DNA from: an uncultured bacterium
GTDB lineage: Bacteria; Verrucomicrobiota; Lentisphaeria; Victivallales; UBA1829
DNA length: 48,861 bases
Direction: 5' to 3'
NCBI GenBank assembly: GCA_900548385.1
Contig: URKJ01000039.1
Span: forward strand, 1 to 48,861
Shown here: positions 7,604 to 16,334 of the stretch, piece by piece
Layout: each line of letters starts with the position of its first letter
How positions within the stretch are numbered: position 1 is the first letter of the stretch
Notes under the pieces: model-generated
Seen by the model: the letters and a program-made list of their open reading frames with translations, nothing else
Database searches by the model: none
Told to the model about the DNA's origin: nothing
Program-made: the position numbers and the translations under genes

Positions 7604-8791
7604 ATGAAAATCAGTGAAATCAAAACCTTTGTGATGGACGCGTTCCGGACGAACTGGACCTTTCTGAAAGTGGAAACCGACGAGGGGCTCCATGGATGGG
7701 GCGAAGCGTCGCTGGGAACACAGGAAAAAGCGCTTTCCGGATGCGTGGAAGACCTGAAGCGCCTGATTCTCGGCCGCGATCCGCGGGAAATTGAGCGGAT
7801 GTGTTTCGAGGTGTACAGAGACATCTACTGGAAGGGAGGCCCCGTCCTCATGTCCGCCATCAGCGGCATTGAAATGGCGATGTGGGACATCACGGGAAAG
7901 TTCTTCAACGCGCCGGTCTATGCGCTGATGGGGGGAAAACTGCGCGATTCGGTGCGGATGTACGCCAACGCCTGGTTTGTCGGGGCAAAAACGCCGGAGG
8001 AGTTTGCGAAAGCCGCGCGGAAAGCGGTGAATCTGGGCGTGACCGCGCTGAAGTGGGATCCGTTCGGGAAGGCGCATATGACCCTTGAAAACCGGGAGTT
8101 GAATCAGGCGTCGGCGATTGTCGGAGCGGTCCGGGAAGCGGTGGGACCGGAGATCGATCTGCTCATTGAGTGCCATGGGCGGTTCAACGCCTTCACGGCT
8201 CTGCGGATCGCGCAGGAGCTCCGGCAGTATGAGATTATGCTGATGGAGGAGCCGTGTCCGCCGGACAATCTCTCTGTTCTTGCGGAAATCCGTTCCAAAT
8301 CGCCTGTTCCAATCTCCGCCGGCGAGCGGGTCTACACGAAATTCGGATTCGACGATCTGTTTGCAAGAAATGCGGTCGATATCGTTCAGCCGGACATCTT
8401 TCATGCCGGAGGAATGTTTGAATCGAAGAAGATTGCAGCGATGGCGGAAGCCAGGCACATTCCGGTGTCGTTTCACAATCCGAGCGGACCGGTCTCGAAT
8501 GCGGCGATTCTTCAGCTTGCAGCGTGCACACCGAATTTTCTGATCCACGAGATCATGCTGACCGACGGAACGTTCCGCAAGCACATCTCCAATGAATGCG
8601 TGGAATTCGAGAAGGGCTTCATCCGGATTCCGGACAGTCCCGGACTCGGAATCGAAGTGAATGAATCGGTTCTGTCGGAGTATCCCTACCGTCCGCGGAA
8701 TTTGCGTCACTACACGGGCCACGTCACCGACATCCGTCCGAAAGGGGATGCCGTCTGTTACTTCAAGGGGATGGAAAATGAAACTTTCTGA
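7604..8791 (+). CDS. Mandelate racemase/muconate lactonizing-type dehydratase, galactonate dehydratase-like
   Basis: A 395-residue enolase-superfamily enzyme that probably dehydrates a sugar acid to a 2-keto-3-deoxy acid in the cytoplasm. The capping domain is at residues 1-120 and the barrel follows. Metal and catalytic positions expected for galactonate-dehydratase-like members are visible: E189-x-H191 (IECHGRF), the EEP pair at 215-216, E241 (AGERVY) and H291 (FHNPSGP). The start is set by GAGGAAAA before the ATG. It overlaps the next gene, an aldolase able to split 2-keto-3-deoxy acid phosphates, by 14 bp. A kinase for the intermediate step is not seen here. Substrate (galactonate or another aldonate) is inferred from family only. 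Confidence 0.88.
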   Translation: MKISEIKTFVMDAFRTNWTFLKVETDEGLHGWGEASLGTQEKALSGCVEDLKRLILGRDPREIERMCFEVYRDIYWKGGPVLMSAISGIEMAMWDITGKFFNAPVYALMGGKLRDSVRMYANAWFVGAKTPEEFAKAARKAVNLGVTALKWDPFGKAHMTLENRELNQASAIVGAVREAVGPEIDLLIECHGRFNAFTALRIAQELRQYEIMLMEEPCPPDNLSVLAEIRSKSPVPISAGERVYTKFGFDDLFARNAVDIVQPDIFHAGGMFESKKIAAMAEARHIPVSFHNPSGPVSNAAILQLAACTPNFLIHEIMLTDGTFRKHISNECVEFEKGFIRIPDSPGLGIEVNESVLSEYPYRPRNLRHYTGHVTDIRPKGDAVCYFKGMENETF

Positions 8792-9461
8792 TCTGCTGAA
8801 ACAGTCGCCTCTGATTGCGATTCTGCGCCGGATTCCGGAAAAAAAGATTCCGTTCTGCGCGGAGACGTTCGCTGCACGGGGCGGGAAATTTCTGGAACTC
8901 ACCTTCGATCCCGCCGATCCGGCGACTCTCCGGACGACGGGCAATGCGATCCGGGAACTCCGGGCGAACTTTCCGACTCTTCATATCGGAGCGGGCACCG
9001 TTCTGACCGCCTCCATGGCAGAGACGGCGGCAGAGGCGGGAGCGGAATTTCTGGTTTCACCGACAACCTCGCGAAGCGTGATCGAAACAGCCCGGAAGCA
9101 CGGAATTGCCGCAATTCCGGGAGCCTTGACGCCGAATGAGATTTGCAACGCCTGGGAAGCCGGCGCGGATCTGGTGAAGCTCTTTCCGGTTCTTCCGGGC
9201 GGAGAACAATATGTGAAAACGGTGATGGCGCCGCTGGCGCATATTCCGTTTCTTGTCACCGGAGGCGTGAATCCGTCGACGGCCCGTTCGATGCTGGAGA
9301 CGGGAGCTGTTGCGATTGGGGCGGGCGCATCGCTTTTTCCTGCGGATCAGGTGGCCCGGAATGACTGGTCCGCCATCGGCAGCCAGATTGAACTTCACTT
9401 TCGGGAGATCAACAATCATGGCAGCGAAGGAGAGAAAACAGGATGCACAAAGGGAGGCTGA
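8778..9461 (+). CDS. 2-keto-3-deoxy-6-phospho-sugar-acid aldolase (KDPG/KDPGal type)
   Basis: A 227-residue class I aldolase. The Schiff-base lysine is K134 in ADLVKLFPV; other family segments are SPLIAILRR near the N-terminus, IGAGTVLT, FLVSPTTS and FLVTGGVNPSTA. It would split the phosphorylated keto-deoxy acid derived from the upstream dehydratase product into pyruvate and glyceraldehyde 3-phosphate. The start at 8778 lies within the previous gene (14-bp overlap) and has AAGGGG upstream. The last ~20 residues (after HFREINN) look unusual and extend past the usual end of the family, possibly because the operon 3' end has been rearranged by the nearby IS110-derived repeat. Confidence 0.9.
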   Translation: MKLSDLLKQSPLIAILRRIPEKKIPFCAETFAARGGKFLELTFDPADPATLRTTGNAIRELRANFPTLHIGAGTVLTASMAETAAEAGAEFLVSPTTSRSVIETARKHGIAAIPGALTPNEICNAWEAGADLVKLFPVLPGGEQYVKTVMAPLAHIPFLVTGGVNPSTARSMLETGAVAIGAGASLFPADQVARNDWSAIGSQIELHFREINNHGSEGEKTGCTKGG

Positions 9462-9562
9462 ATCGGATCGGTATGGCTATTCACGCTTCCGTGTCCGGCC
9501 GGCTTTCCGCTTCCAGAGCACAGCAGGGATTCAGCACTTACAGGGAGTTTGTATGTCCGTAA
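9443..9562 (+). CDS. Possible truncated third gene of the dehydratase-aldolase operon
   Basis: A 39-residue frame starts at 9443, nine bases after AAGGAGAG, and overlaps the aldolase 3' end. It reads MHKGRLNRIGMAIHASVSGR and stops ~50 bp before the IS110-derived repeat. Well-placed ribosome binding site and overlap suggest a real start of a gene whose remainder was lost when the repeat arrived. I do not recognise the sequence, and chance is a serious alternative. Confidence 0.25.
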   Translation: MHKGRLNRIGMAIHASVSGRLSASRAQQGFSTYREFVCP

Positions 9563-9609
9563 ATATTTATTCCGAGGAGATCGGAAGCGAAAAATGAAGG
9601 AGATGGTAT

Positions 9610-10011
9610 TCGGAGAAATTGATGGGAACAGGGAATTATTTTGTCGGGGTGGATCTCCACCGTAATCAGTTTATGTATCGTGTCCGCTATTCCAACGGAG
9701 AGGAAAAAGTTGATCTGGCTGTGATCAATCCGAACCAGTTCAAAGCGATCAGTCTCTCTGGGAAGAAGACGGATAAGAACAACGCGAAGGTCTTGACGGA
9801 ATTTTTGGAGAAAGGCCGGTTGCCGGAGGTAAGAATGAAAAATGAATTGCAGGCGAAAGTAGCCAGTTTGACGCAGACCAGGGAAAAACTTGTTCAGCTT
9901 CGAACTGTGCTGAAGAACAAGATCAACGAGGATTTTACTACTTGAAAGTTGAAAACTACTTGAAAATAAGAAAAAACTCCGAATTGGAGTGGAAATTTAT
10001 CATAGGAGGAG
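9610..10011 (+). repeat. Copy 2 of the ~404-bp IS110-derived repeat
   Basis: It matches 1418-1821 with six substitutions and two one-base deletions in A runs. The same internal deletion and the same 3' truncation of the transposase occur in both copies. The right end again stops at ATAGGAGGAG, immediately before the start codon of an unrelated gene (a pseudopilin here, a lipoprotein in copy 1). The ~280 bp of apparent left-end sequence before copy 1 is absent here. Confidence 0.85.
9622..9945 (+). pseudogene. Defective IS110-family transposase, second copy
   Basis: 107 residues, differing from the copy at 1430 by only a few residues (for example Cys to Arg after MY, and Ile to Thr at the end). 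It shows VGVDLHRNQF and KKTDKNNAKVL, the shared internal deletion, the Asp-to-Asn change, and no C-terminal domain. Both frames stayed open despite being catalytically dead, which suggests either very recent duplication or some residual selection. It separates the dehydratase-aldolase operon from the pseudopilin-CAZyme operon. Confidence 0.8.
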
Positions 10012-10020
10012 AAGAATATT

Positions 10021-10756
10021 ATGAAACGGGCAATCATGGTTTTCACTCTTGTGGAACTCCTGATCACGATTTCCGTGATCGCCATTCTTGTGGGAATGCT
10101 TCTGCCGGCGCTTAATAAAGCAAAGAGTGCGGCCTCGCGGATCGCCTGCAGCGGAAATCTCAGACAAATCGGGATCTCTCTGACCATCTACACGCAGCAG
10201 AACAACGATTTTGTTCCGTTCTATCTGTCGGGATGCGAAGCCAGAGATTTTACACCACTTCTTTCCGGAAAGAATTCGAAGGGAAGTTATACGGAAGGGA
10301 TGGATCAAAAATGAGGGGCTCAAAGGTATTTTTTTCTGTCCCCGCACTCCGCTTCTGGAAGACGCGGCATACTATCGGAGCAGTTACAGTCCCACACGCG
10401 GAGTTGCCAACTCAGATATTTCCCGTGCGGGGGGGCTGTATTATTTTCGGGATGGGGGCGGGGCGTTTCAGGCTCGAAAGCTGAGCATGGTTCATCCATC
10501 CTCCGTGGCCGTGGCGGAATCAAAGATGAAAGTTTTCAGCATATGGGAGAATCTCTGCGCGGCAGAGATTCCCCAGGCCTACAAAACCAATCAGGTTCAG
10601 AGTCTTCCTGCGGATTCCACTGCAATCGTGGATTATATGAGACATGACCTGAAAGCGAACTTTCTCTATGCCGGCGGACATGTGAAACCCCATTCCTACG
10701 GGAAACAGTTTTATTCCGCACCCGGCACACCGGAGATATACTGGACCGAAAAATAA
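10021..10756 (+). pseudogene. Pseudopilin (prepilin-type N-terminal cleavage/methylation domain), frameshifted
   Basis: The N-terminus has the type IV prepilin signal FTLVELLITISVIAILVGML followed by the family's ALNKAKSAA and CSGNLRQIG. The frame ends prematurely at 10314; the rest (GWIKNEGLKGIFFCP to the stop at 10756) continues in another frame. The total span is one base too long, so a single extra base near 10296-10301 (AAGGGATGG) breaks the gene. The C-terminal signature reads FLYAGGH rather than the usual DGH. Translation would begin from the AGGAGG supplied by the IS110-derived repeat. It precedes two glycosidase genes and would normally be exported through a type II secretion-like or pilus-like system. 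A sequencing error cannot be excluded. Confidence 0.75.
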
Positions 10757-10781
10757 CTCAATGTCTGCAAAGGTACCGTTT

Positions 10782-13013
10782 ATGAAAAGACTTTCTCTTC
10801 TTCTCTTCCTTATCCCATTTGTTTCATCCATTGCCCAAAGTCCTTCTGTTGCAGAGAGCCAGTGGAGGGAAATCCATGCCGACCGGATGCTGATCCGGGA
10901 AGGAAGCGCATTGGACCTCTCAGAAAATTCAGCACTTCCGCGCCTTCCGGACGGGACTCTTCCGCGCCTGAAAATCCGGAATGACGGAAAACTCTCCACC
11001 CGCCTGATGGGCTTTAACTGTGTTTCTTTTTTCCAGTTTCCCGGCAATCCCTATCCACAGCCGACCAAAGAAGAGATCACCTTCTTCGCCCGTGCAGCTC
11101 GAAGACAGGGTTACAACGCGGTCCGGTTTTTTGATGCCGATCGGCTCTGTACCGAAGGAGATCTCCTGCCAAACGAGGAACGGTTCGCTCTTCTGGATCA
11201 TCTTCTGGCGGAACTCGGCAAAAACGGGATCTATTGTTCCCTTCCCATTGCCACATACTGCATTTTCCGGAAAGACTCCATAAAAGCCCGGAAGAACCGT
11301 CGTTTCAATGACACCAAACTGCGGATGTATCTCGGGGACCCGGAAACGCGCAAGGCATGGGCGTTCGGGGTCCGGACGCTTCTGAACCGTCGAAACAGCT
11401 GCAATGGGAAACTCTATCGGGATGACACCACCATTGGAGTCCTCGAATTCTGGAACGAACTGGAAGGCGGTCTGATCTGGGGCGGGATCTCTCCCCAGAC
11501 ACAGCAGCTTGCTACGAAAAAATTCCGTGAATACCTTCAAAAAAAATACCCATCCCGGAGCATGCTGAAACAGGCAGTCGGCCTGGAATCTCCCGAGAAG
11601 GTCCAGGCTCCAAGCCAGATGCTGGGCAATCTTGGAAAGACCCCGCTTGACCACGAATTCCTTCTTTTCACCGGTTCGCTTGCCCGGGAGTGTTTCGACT
11701 GGTGCCAGTCCGTCGTCCGAGCGGCTGGATACCGGGGATTGACTGCACAGTACGATGTTCCCCATTGGATCAACAATCTGGCGGTCCGTTACGAGAAAAG
11801 TCCTGTTGCGCTCTCGCACAAATATTTTGCACACCCCTATCTGCGCAAAGGACGGTACTTCTGTTCCCAGCAGAGCTGTGTCCATGCATTTGCGCAGAAT
11901 TTTCTTCTGAACAACGCCTCCCGTTACCCGGACCGGCCGCATCTGATCACGGAATACTGCCAACCGTGCTGGAACCGTTATCAGTTCGAAGCGGGACCTC
12001 TCTTCGGAGCATACGGCGCACTGCAGGGCACCGATGGTCTTTTCATCCATGAAAGCGCCGTTCTTCTCGTTCCGAAACGGGGCAGCTACCCTTATTCCTT
12101 TTTCAATGTGGGATCGAATCCGGTTCTGCGGGCGGGGGAATTCATTGCCAACATGCTGTATCTTCGGGGGGATGTGAAACGTGCCCCATTCCGGATCGAT
12201 CTGACCATTCCCCGAAAAGCGACCCGTCTTTATCAGGGGCTTTCACTGGAACAGATCCGTCTGACCCTGCTCTGCGGATTTGCGATCACATTCCCGGATC
12301 TGCCGACGCCTCCGGAATTAACAACCACCCCTGTCCCGCCCGTTCTGACTATTCCGATGCAGGGGAAGAGCAAGGATGCCGGATTCGTCGGCGGACGGTC
12401 GGCGGAATTGCAGGAAGACGGGAAATCCGCATTCGATATGAACTCCCTCATTGCGGATCTGAAAAAACGGAATCTTCTCCCCGCGGGAAATCGAACAAAC
12501 CCGGATGCGGGAATGTTTGAAAGCTGCACCGGAGAGCTCTTCCTGGATTCTCCCGGAAAGACATTCCGGGTCATCACGGACCGGACAGAGGTCATCACTA
12601 TGGAGAAGGGACGGAAAGAGCTTCCCGGTTTTCTGCGTCAGATAACACTTTCGGAATCCGGATGTTTTGCCGTCATCTCCCGGGATCGCCGTCCGCTTCG
12701 GAAAAGCCGGCGGCTTGTTCTGGTCTACTCCACACGCGTGGCAAACACGGGGATGGAATGGGATGAGAGCGAAGAGTATCTTCTGAAACGGGGAACTCTT
12801 CCGGTCCGCATGAAAACAGGCCGCTTCCATGCGGTTTTCTCCAATCCGTCCAGTCGGAAATTCCGCTGTTATGCGTTGAATCTCTCCGGAGAACGCATGG
12901 AAGAACTGCCGCTTCATCAGAGAGGAAATCTGCTGACCGTTTCTGTGGATACCTCCCGCATAAAAGAAATCAGTCCATTTTTTGAACTTGTTCAAGAGGA
13001 GAACCAACCATGA
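10782..13013 (+). CDS. Secreted glycoside hydrolase, clan GH-A (GH5-like)
   Basis: A 743-residue protein with a signal peptide (MKRLSLLLFLIPFVSSIAQS). The start at 10782 has AAAGG eight bases upstream; an ATG at 10761 lacks a site. The TIM-barrel region shows the clan GH-A hallmarks: acid/base E226 in EFWNELEGG and nucleophile E391 in LITEYCQP, with GYNAVRFFDADRL at an early strand. A C-terminal beta-rich domain follows (about residue 520 on). It is paralogous to the larger protein at 16335, sharing the GFNCVSF/GANLCGF and GYNAVRF blocks and the C-terminal domain. It is coupled by an ATGA overlap to a second glycosidase. Substrate unknown, likely a plant or host glycan. Confidence 0.82.
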   Translation: MKRLSLLLFLIPFVSSIAQSPSVAESQWREIHADRMLIREGSALDLSENSALPRLPDGTLPRLKIRNDGKLSTRLMGFNCVSFFQFPGNPYPQPTKEEITFFARAARRQGYNAVRFFDADRLCTEGDLLPNEERFALLDHLLAELGKNGIYCSLPIATYCIFRKDSIKARKNRRFNDTKLRMYLGDPETRKAWAFGVRTLLNRRNSCNGKLYRDDTTIGVLEFWNELEGGLIWGGISPQTQQLATKKFREYLQKKYPSRSMLKQAVGLESPEKVQAPSQMLGNLGKTPLDHEFLLFTGSLARECFDWCQSVVRAAGYRGLTAQYDVPHWINNLAVRYEKSPVALSHKYFAHPYLRKGRYFCSQQSCVHAFAQNFLLNNASRYPDRPHLITEYCQPCWNRYQFEAGPLFGAYGALQGTDGLFIHESAVLLVPKRGSYPYSFFNVGSNPVLRAGEFIANMLYLRGDVKRAPFRIDLTIPRKATRLYQGLSLEQIRLTLLCGFAITFPDLPTPPELTTTPVPPVLTIPMQGKSKDAGFVGGRSAELQEDGKSAFDMNSLIADLKKRNLLPAGNRTNPDAGMFESCTGELFLDSPGKTFRVITDRTEVITMEKGRKELPGFLRQITLSESGCFAVISRDRRPLRKSRRLVLVYSTRVANTGMEWDESEEYLLKRGTLPVRMKTGRFHAVFSNPSSRKFRCYALNLSGERMEELPLHQRGNLLTVSVDTSRIKEISPFFELVQEENQP

Positions 13014-14497
13014 AGAGTGAAGAAATTCTTTTCGATTATAACCGAAACCCCTTTGAAAAGCATCCGGTTCTGGAGTTCGAGATGAAACTCCCGCAGAAAA
13101 CGAGCAGGGAAATTAAAAATTCCCTGATGGGACTGGGATTTGAAACCCTGGACCGGGAGACCTTCAATCCCAAAGACTTCTATGATCTTGTCGGAGAAAG
13201 CGGAATCCAATCCGTCCGCTGCCAGACCGGTTGGATCCGCTGCGAGCGCGTCCGGGGGGAGTACGATTTCTCCTGGCTCGACGACGTCGTGGACTCTCTT
13301 TCTCAGCGGGGCGTCCAAACCTGGTTCAGCCTCGGTTACGGGAATCCCCTTTATACACCCGTTTCAACATATGAGGAGATCCGCCGGGAATCCGGAGGGA
13401 AGATCCTCTCCGGACGAGTCCGCGGTTATGTTGGAGAAGTTCCTCTCTATCATGGAGAAGAAGCCATGCGGGGATTCCTGAACTATGTCAGAGCTCTTGC
13501 CGGACATTTCAAGGATCGCGTGACGGAATGGGAAATCTGGAACGAGCCGGATGTTCTGGGGCATTTCTGGAATTATCAAGGTTCCGTACCCTATCCCGAA
13601 CTCTCCGCTTCTGAGCGTCTCAGGCGGTGTGCAGCGGATTATGTTCTCTTCTTCCGGGAAACCGGTCGCGCAATCCGAAGCGTGATCCCCTCTGCCCGTC
13701 TTGCCGCCTGCGCCGCAAATCCGGCGTCGGAATACATCCGCTTCTGCGCGGAATCCGGACTTTCCGATCTGGCGGATATCTTCTGCTACCATCTTTACGG
13801 AAATCAGGAAAATTATACCGGAAGAAGAGTCCGTTTTGCGAAGGCTTGTCTTGGCCCGAAACTGGAATACTGGCAGGGCGAAAGCGGCTTCCCGACCGGG
13901 AAAAGCACTCTGCACACGCTGCCAACCGAATACAATCAGGCAAAATTCGTCGCCCGCCGGGCGATGATCGATCTCCAATGCGGAGCAAAACGCTCCTCGA
14001 TTTTCACCGTCACCGATTTTCAGAACTACTATCCGGACGGAAGCAATCAGTATTATGGAATCATTCATGGAGCAACCCGGGAGCCCAAACTCTCCTACCA
14101 TGTTCTGAAAGCAATGGCGTTTCTGACAGAAAATGCTGTTCCCGCCGAAGACCTTCTGATCCGCTTCACACCGACCCACGGTTCCGCTCTCACACCAGTA
14201 CGGCCCTATGATCTGGAAACCGTCACGTTCCGGAAAAACGGCGTTCCCGCAACTGCGCTCTGGCAGCCGGAGAACGTTGCCATTTCGTTTCAGCCACTGA
14301 CGGGGGAAATTCAATTTCTGACCGGCAGAACTTCTCCGCTTCCGGATCCGGTTCTGATAGATCCTCTCCGGGGCAATGTCTATCGGATTCTCAACGCGGA
14401 ATGTCCAGTCTGGGCGAGAGGTGCAATGGTCCTCCCGCCGATTCCCATTCCGGATTACCCTGTACTCATTACCGATCTCCGGGCGATAACGGTCTGA
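13010..14497 (+). CDS. Predicted cytoplasmic glycosidase, clan GH-A (GH39-like)
   Basis: The 495-residue protein begins directly with charged residues and has no signal peptide, unlike its operon partner, so it likely acts in the cytoplasm on imported oligosaccharides. Clan GH-A features are clear: VRCQTGWIRCERVRGEYDFS resembling the barrel start of GH39/GH42-type enzymes, acid/base E179 in EIWNEPDV, and nucleophile E291 in YWQGESGFP. The C-terminal ~120 residues form a beta-sandwich. Its start overlaps the previous stop (ATGA), so the two enzymes are probably made in fixed ratio: one cuts outside, the other inside. Exact family and substrate are uncertain. Confidence 0.78.
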   Translation: MKSEEILFDYNRNPFEKHPVLEFEMKLPQKTSREIKNSLMGLGFETLDRETFNPKDFYDLVGESGIQSVRCQTGWIRCERVRGEYDFSWLDDVVDSLSQRGVQTWFSLGYGNPLYTPVSTYEEIRRESGGKILSGRVRGYVGEVPLYHGEEAMRGFLNYVRALAGHFKDRVTEWEIWNEPDVLGHFWNYQGSVPYPELSASERLRRCAADYVLFFRETGRAIRSVIPSARLAACAANPASEYIRFCAESGLSDLADIFCYHLYGNQENYTGRRVRFAKACLGPKLEYWQGESGFPTGKSTLHTLPTEYNQAKFVARRAMIDLQCGAKRSSIFTVTDFQNYYPDGSNQYYGIIHGATREPKLSYHVLKAMAFLTENAVPAEDLLIRFTPTHGSALTPVRPYDLETVTFRKNGVPATALWQPENVAISFQPLTGEIQFLTGRTSPLPDPVLIDPLRGNVYRILNAECPVWARGAMVLPPIPIPDYPVLITDLRAITV

Positions 14498-14532
14498 GAA
14501 CGGAAAAATGTTTCTGACGGCGTTTCCTTCTA

Positions 14533-15309
14533 TCAGAAAACCGCATGCTGCGAACGGTCCGCAAGACGGTAGACTCCGCTTGAGGTCAAATATCCGTTCG
14601 CAGAAGCCCCGTTCTTCAGATATTCATACAGAAGAGAAGCAGGATTCCGTGCCATGGCGTGTCCGTCGCCATAAAGGACATCCGCATTCCCCGAATGACG
14701 GAAGTGAAATCCGCCGGAAGATCCGTCGTAATCATACCAGAGCACGGCTGTACTCGGGACCGTGTATCCGGCCGGATCCGTCGTCTTGATCGAATCAAAC
14801 AGCCAGGTAAACAACGAGGAGTTCTTCATCCGGGACGGAACCAGCACAAACACTTTTGTTGCATCCGTATCCCCCTCCAGAAAATATGCATTATTGAATG
14901 TCTTCTGATAACTGGCGTTGGCACTTGTGTGTGTGATGCCGTAGATCTGCTGAATCGGACTGAATGGATCCCACCCTTCCGTCAGCTGAAGCGAAGGGCA
15001 CATCACCGAACGGGTTTTCGAACTCTTCCGACTGTTCTCAATCATTCCGCTTCGAACCAGAAAATGTCCATAGTAGCTGCTGTCCACTTTCCGCCACATC
15101 AGGATCTTTCCATCGTGGTCGTTTCCGCAAATGGTGAGCATCTGCGCGGTCTGATTCAGATTGTTGATGCAACTGATCCCTTTGCTCTTCTCGCGGGCCG
15201 CATTCAGCGCGGGCAGAAGCATTACGGAAATAATTTCGATAATAACAATGATGATTAGAAGCTCTATCAAAGAAAAGTATCTTTTCCGACCGATGAAACA
15301 GATTTTCAT
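14533..15309 (-). CDS. Pseudopilin (prepilin-type, H-X9-DG family)
   Basis: 258 residues. The prepilin signal is FSLIELLIIIVIIEIISVML, then ALNAAREKSKGISCINNLNQ, and the C-terminal signature is HSGNADVLYGDGH (exactly H-x9-D-G-H). A glutamate sits in the middle of the otherwise hydrophobic helix (second Glu in IIEII), in addition to the expected Glu5; that is unusual for a pilin-like helix. It is convergent with the GH39-like gene (35 bp between stops) and divergent from another pseudopilin at 15532, so it is not in an obvious operon with a glycosidase. Intact frame, probably functional. Confidence 0.85.
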   Translation of the reverse strand: MKICFIGRKRYFSLIELLIIIVIIEIISVMLLPALNAAREKSKGISCINNLNQTAQMLTICGNDHDGKILMWRKVDSSYYGHFLVRSGMIENSRKSSKTRSVMCPSLQLTEGWDPFSPIQQIYGITHTSANASYQKTFNNAYFLEGDTDATKVFVLVPSRMKNSSLFTWLFDSIKTTDPAGYTVPSTAVLWYDYDGSSGGFHFRHSGNADVLYGDGHAMARNPASLLYEYLKNGASANGYLTSSGVYRLADRSQHAVF

Positions 15310-15430
15310 GTTTTCTCTTTTTTGATTCGCCCGGCCGCCATTGATATTGTCTCTAAACCAGCCCGTTCCCGTTTTTTCTGTTTTTTCCCACCATTTTGCA
15401 AACTATATACCTTGAGTTCAATATAATATA

Positions 15431-15458
15431 TTGACTTTATTTCAAAATCAGATATAAT
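15431..15458 (+). promoter_or_regulatory. Sigma70-type promoter of the pseudopilin-glycosidase unit at 15532
   Basis: TTGACT (15431-15436), 16-bp spacer, TATAAT (15453-15458), about 67 bp before the start codon. The 222-bp divergent region it sits in is AT-rich and holds a further TATAAT at 15422; I found no clear promoter for the minus-strand gene. Confidence 0.65.
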
Positions 15459-15531
15459 TTAAACAAGCAGCGAGAACTGTTTTTCTCCCTGCCCAAAGAC
15501 CTCGAATAAAAAGAAAGGGATAAAAATAACC

Positions 15532-16305
15532 ATGAATTCAAACAAAAAGCACATCAGATCCATCTTTAATTGCAGATCAGCCAGATTCACTCTGATAGAG
15601 CTTCTCATAACAATAACTATTATTGCAATTTTAATGACTCTTCTCCTTCCGGCGCTGAATTCCGCACGCAAAACAGCAAAAAAGATTTCCTGCCTTTCCA
15701 ACATGAAACAATGCGGGGTCTATATTGCCGTCTATGCAGGGAATTTCAAAGATCAATTCATTCTTTCCGATGCTTCAAATGGATACGGGACCTGGGGAAC
15801 TTCACTGTGGCGGGCAAATCTGGTCGATACGGAATCACCTGTTGTCCGCTGCCCGGAAGTTGTAAAACCACAGCCGACAGCAGCTGATGTAACAACAATC
15901 ACGCAGCTGAACATCACCAAAAACTGTTATTCCGCCAACTATCATGCGTATTACAACAACCGTTCCTATTGGACGCGCTGCACAACCAACGCATGGGGCA
16001 GCGGAACCAGCGATGAGAAAAACAACAACCGCTGTCTGCTTTTCTCCAGATTGCCCACCGCCTCCACATTCGTTCTTCTGCTGGACGGCAAACGGAGCGG
16101 TGTTGCGGAAAATCATCCGAAATTCGCACCGAACACCAATATCGGAACATGGGCAGGAAAGCCGTGGACTGTTCACCAAAAAGGGCGTGGCGTCAATACG
16201 CTCTATGCGGATGGACATGCCGTTTTCAATTCTATGCATCAACTGCGCAAAGATTCCATTGAAGACCTGATTTCCGTCTATTTCGCAGAAGAACGCTGGC
16301 CGTGA
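15532..16305 (+). CDS. Pseudopilin (prepilin-type, H-X-DG family)
   Basis: 257 residues with a longish basic leader before the prepilin motif FTLIELLITITIIAILMTLL, then ALNSARKTAKKISCLSNMKQ. The C-terminal signature is HQKGRGVNTLYADGH, with two residues more than the common H-x9 spacing. Leader peptidase would cut before Phe and methylate it; the rest would be exported. It has its own promoter and is followed after 29 bp by the 1104-residue glycosidase, so they are co-transcribed. The start at 15532 is the only good ATG, with AAAGGGA about ten bases upstream. Confidence 0.88.
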   Translation: MNSNKKHIRSIFNCRSARFTLIELLITITIIAILMTLLLPALNSARKTAKKISCLSNMKQCGVYIAVYAGNFKDQFILSDASNGYGTWGTSLWRANLVDTESPVVRCPEVVKPQPTAADVTTITQLNITKNCYSANYHAYYNNRSYWTRCTTNAWGSGTSDEKNNNRCLLFSRLPTASTFVLLLDGKRSGVAENHPKFAPNTNIGTWAGKPWTVHQKGRGVNTLYADGHAVFNSMHQLRKDSIEDLISVYFAEERWP

Positions 16306-16334
16306 TCCCCCAAAACAAAAGGACTGTAATACCC

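Noticed and set aside
7304..8944. 546-codon minus-strand frame spanning the dehydratase
   Set aside because: It crosses the divergent promoter region and covers both the regulator N-terminus and the dehydratase; no motif.
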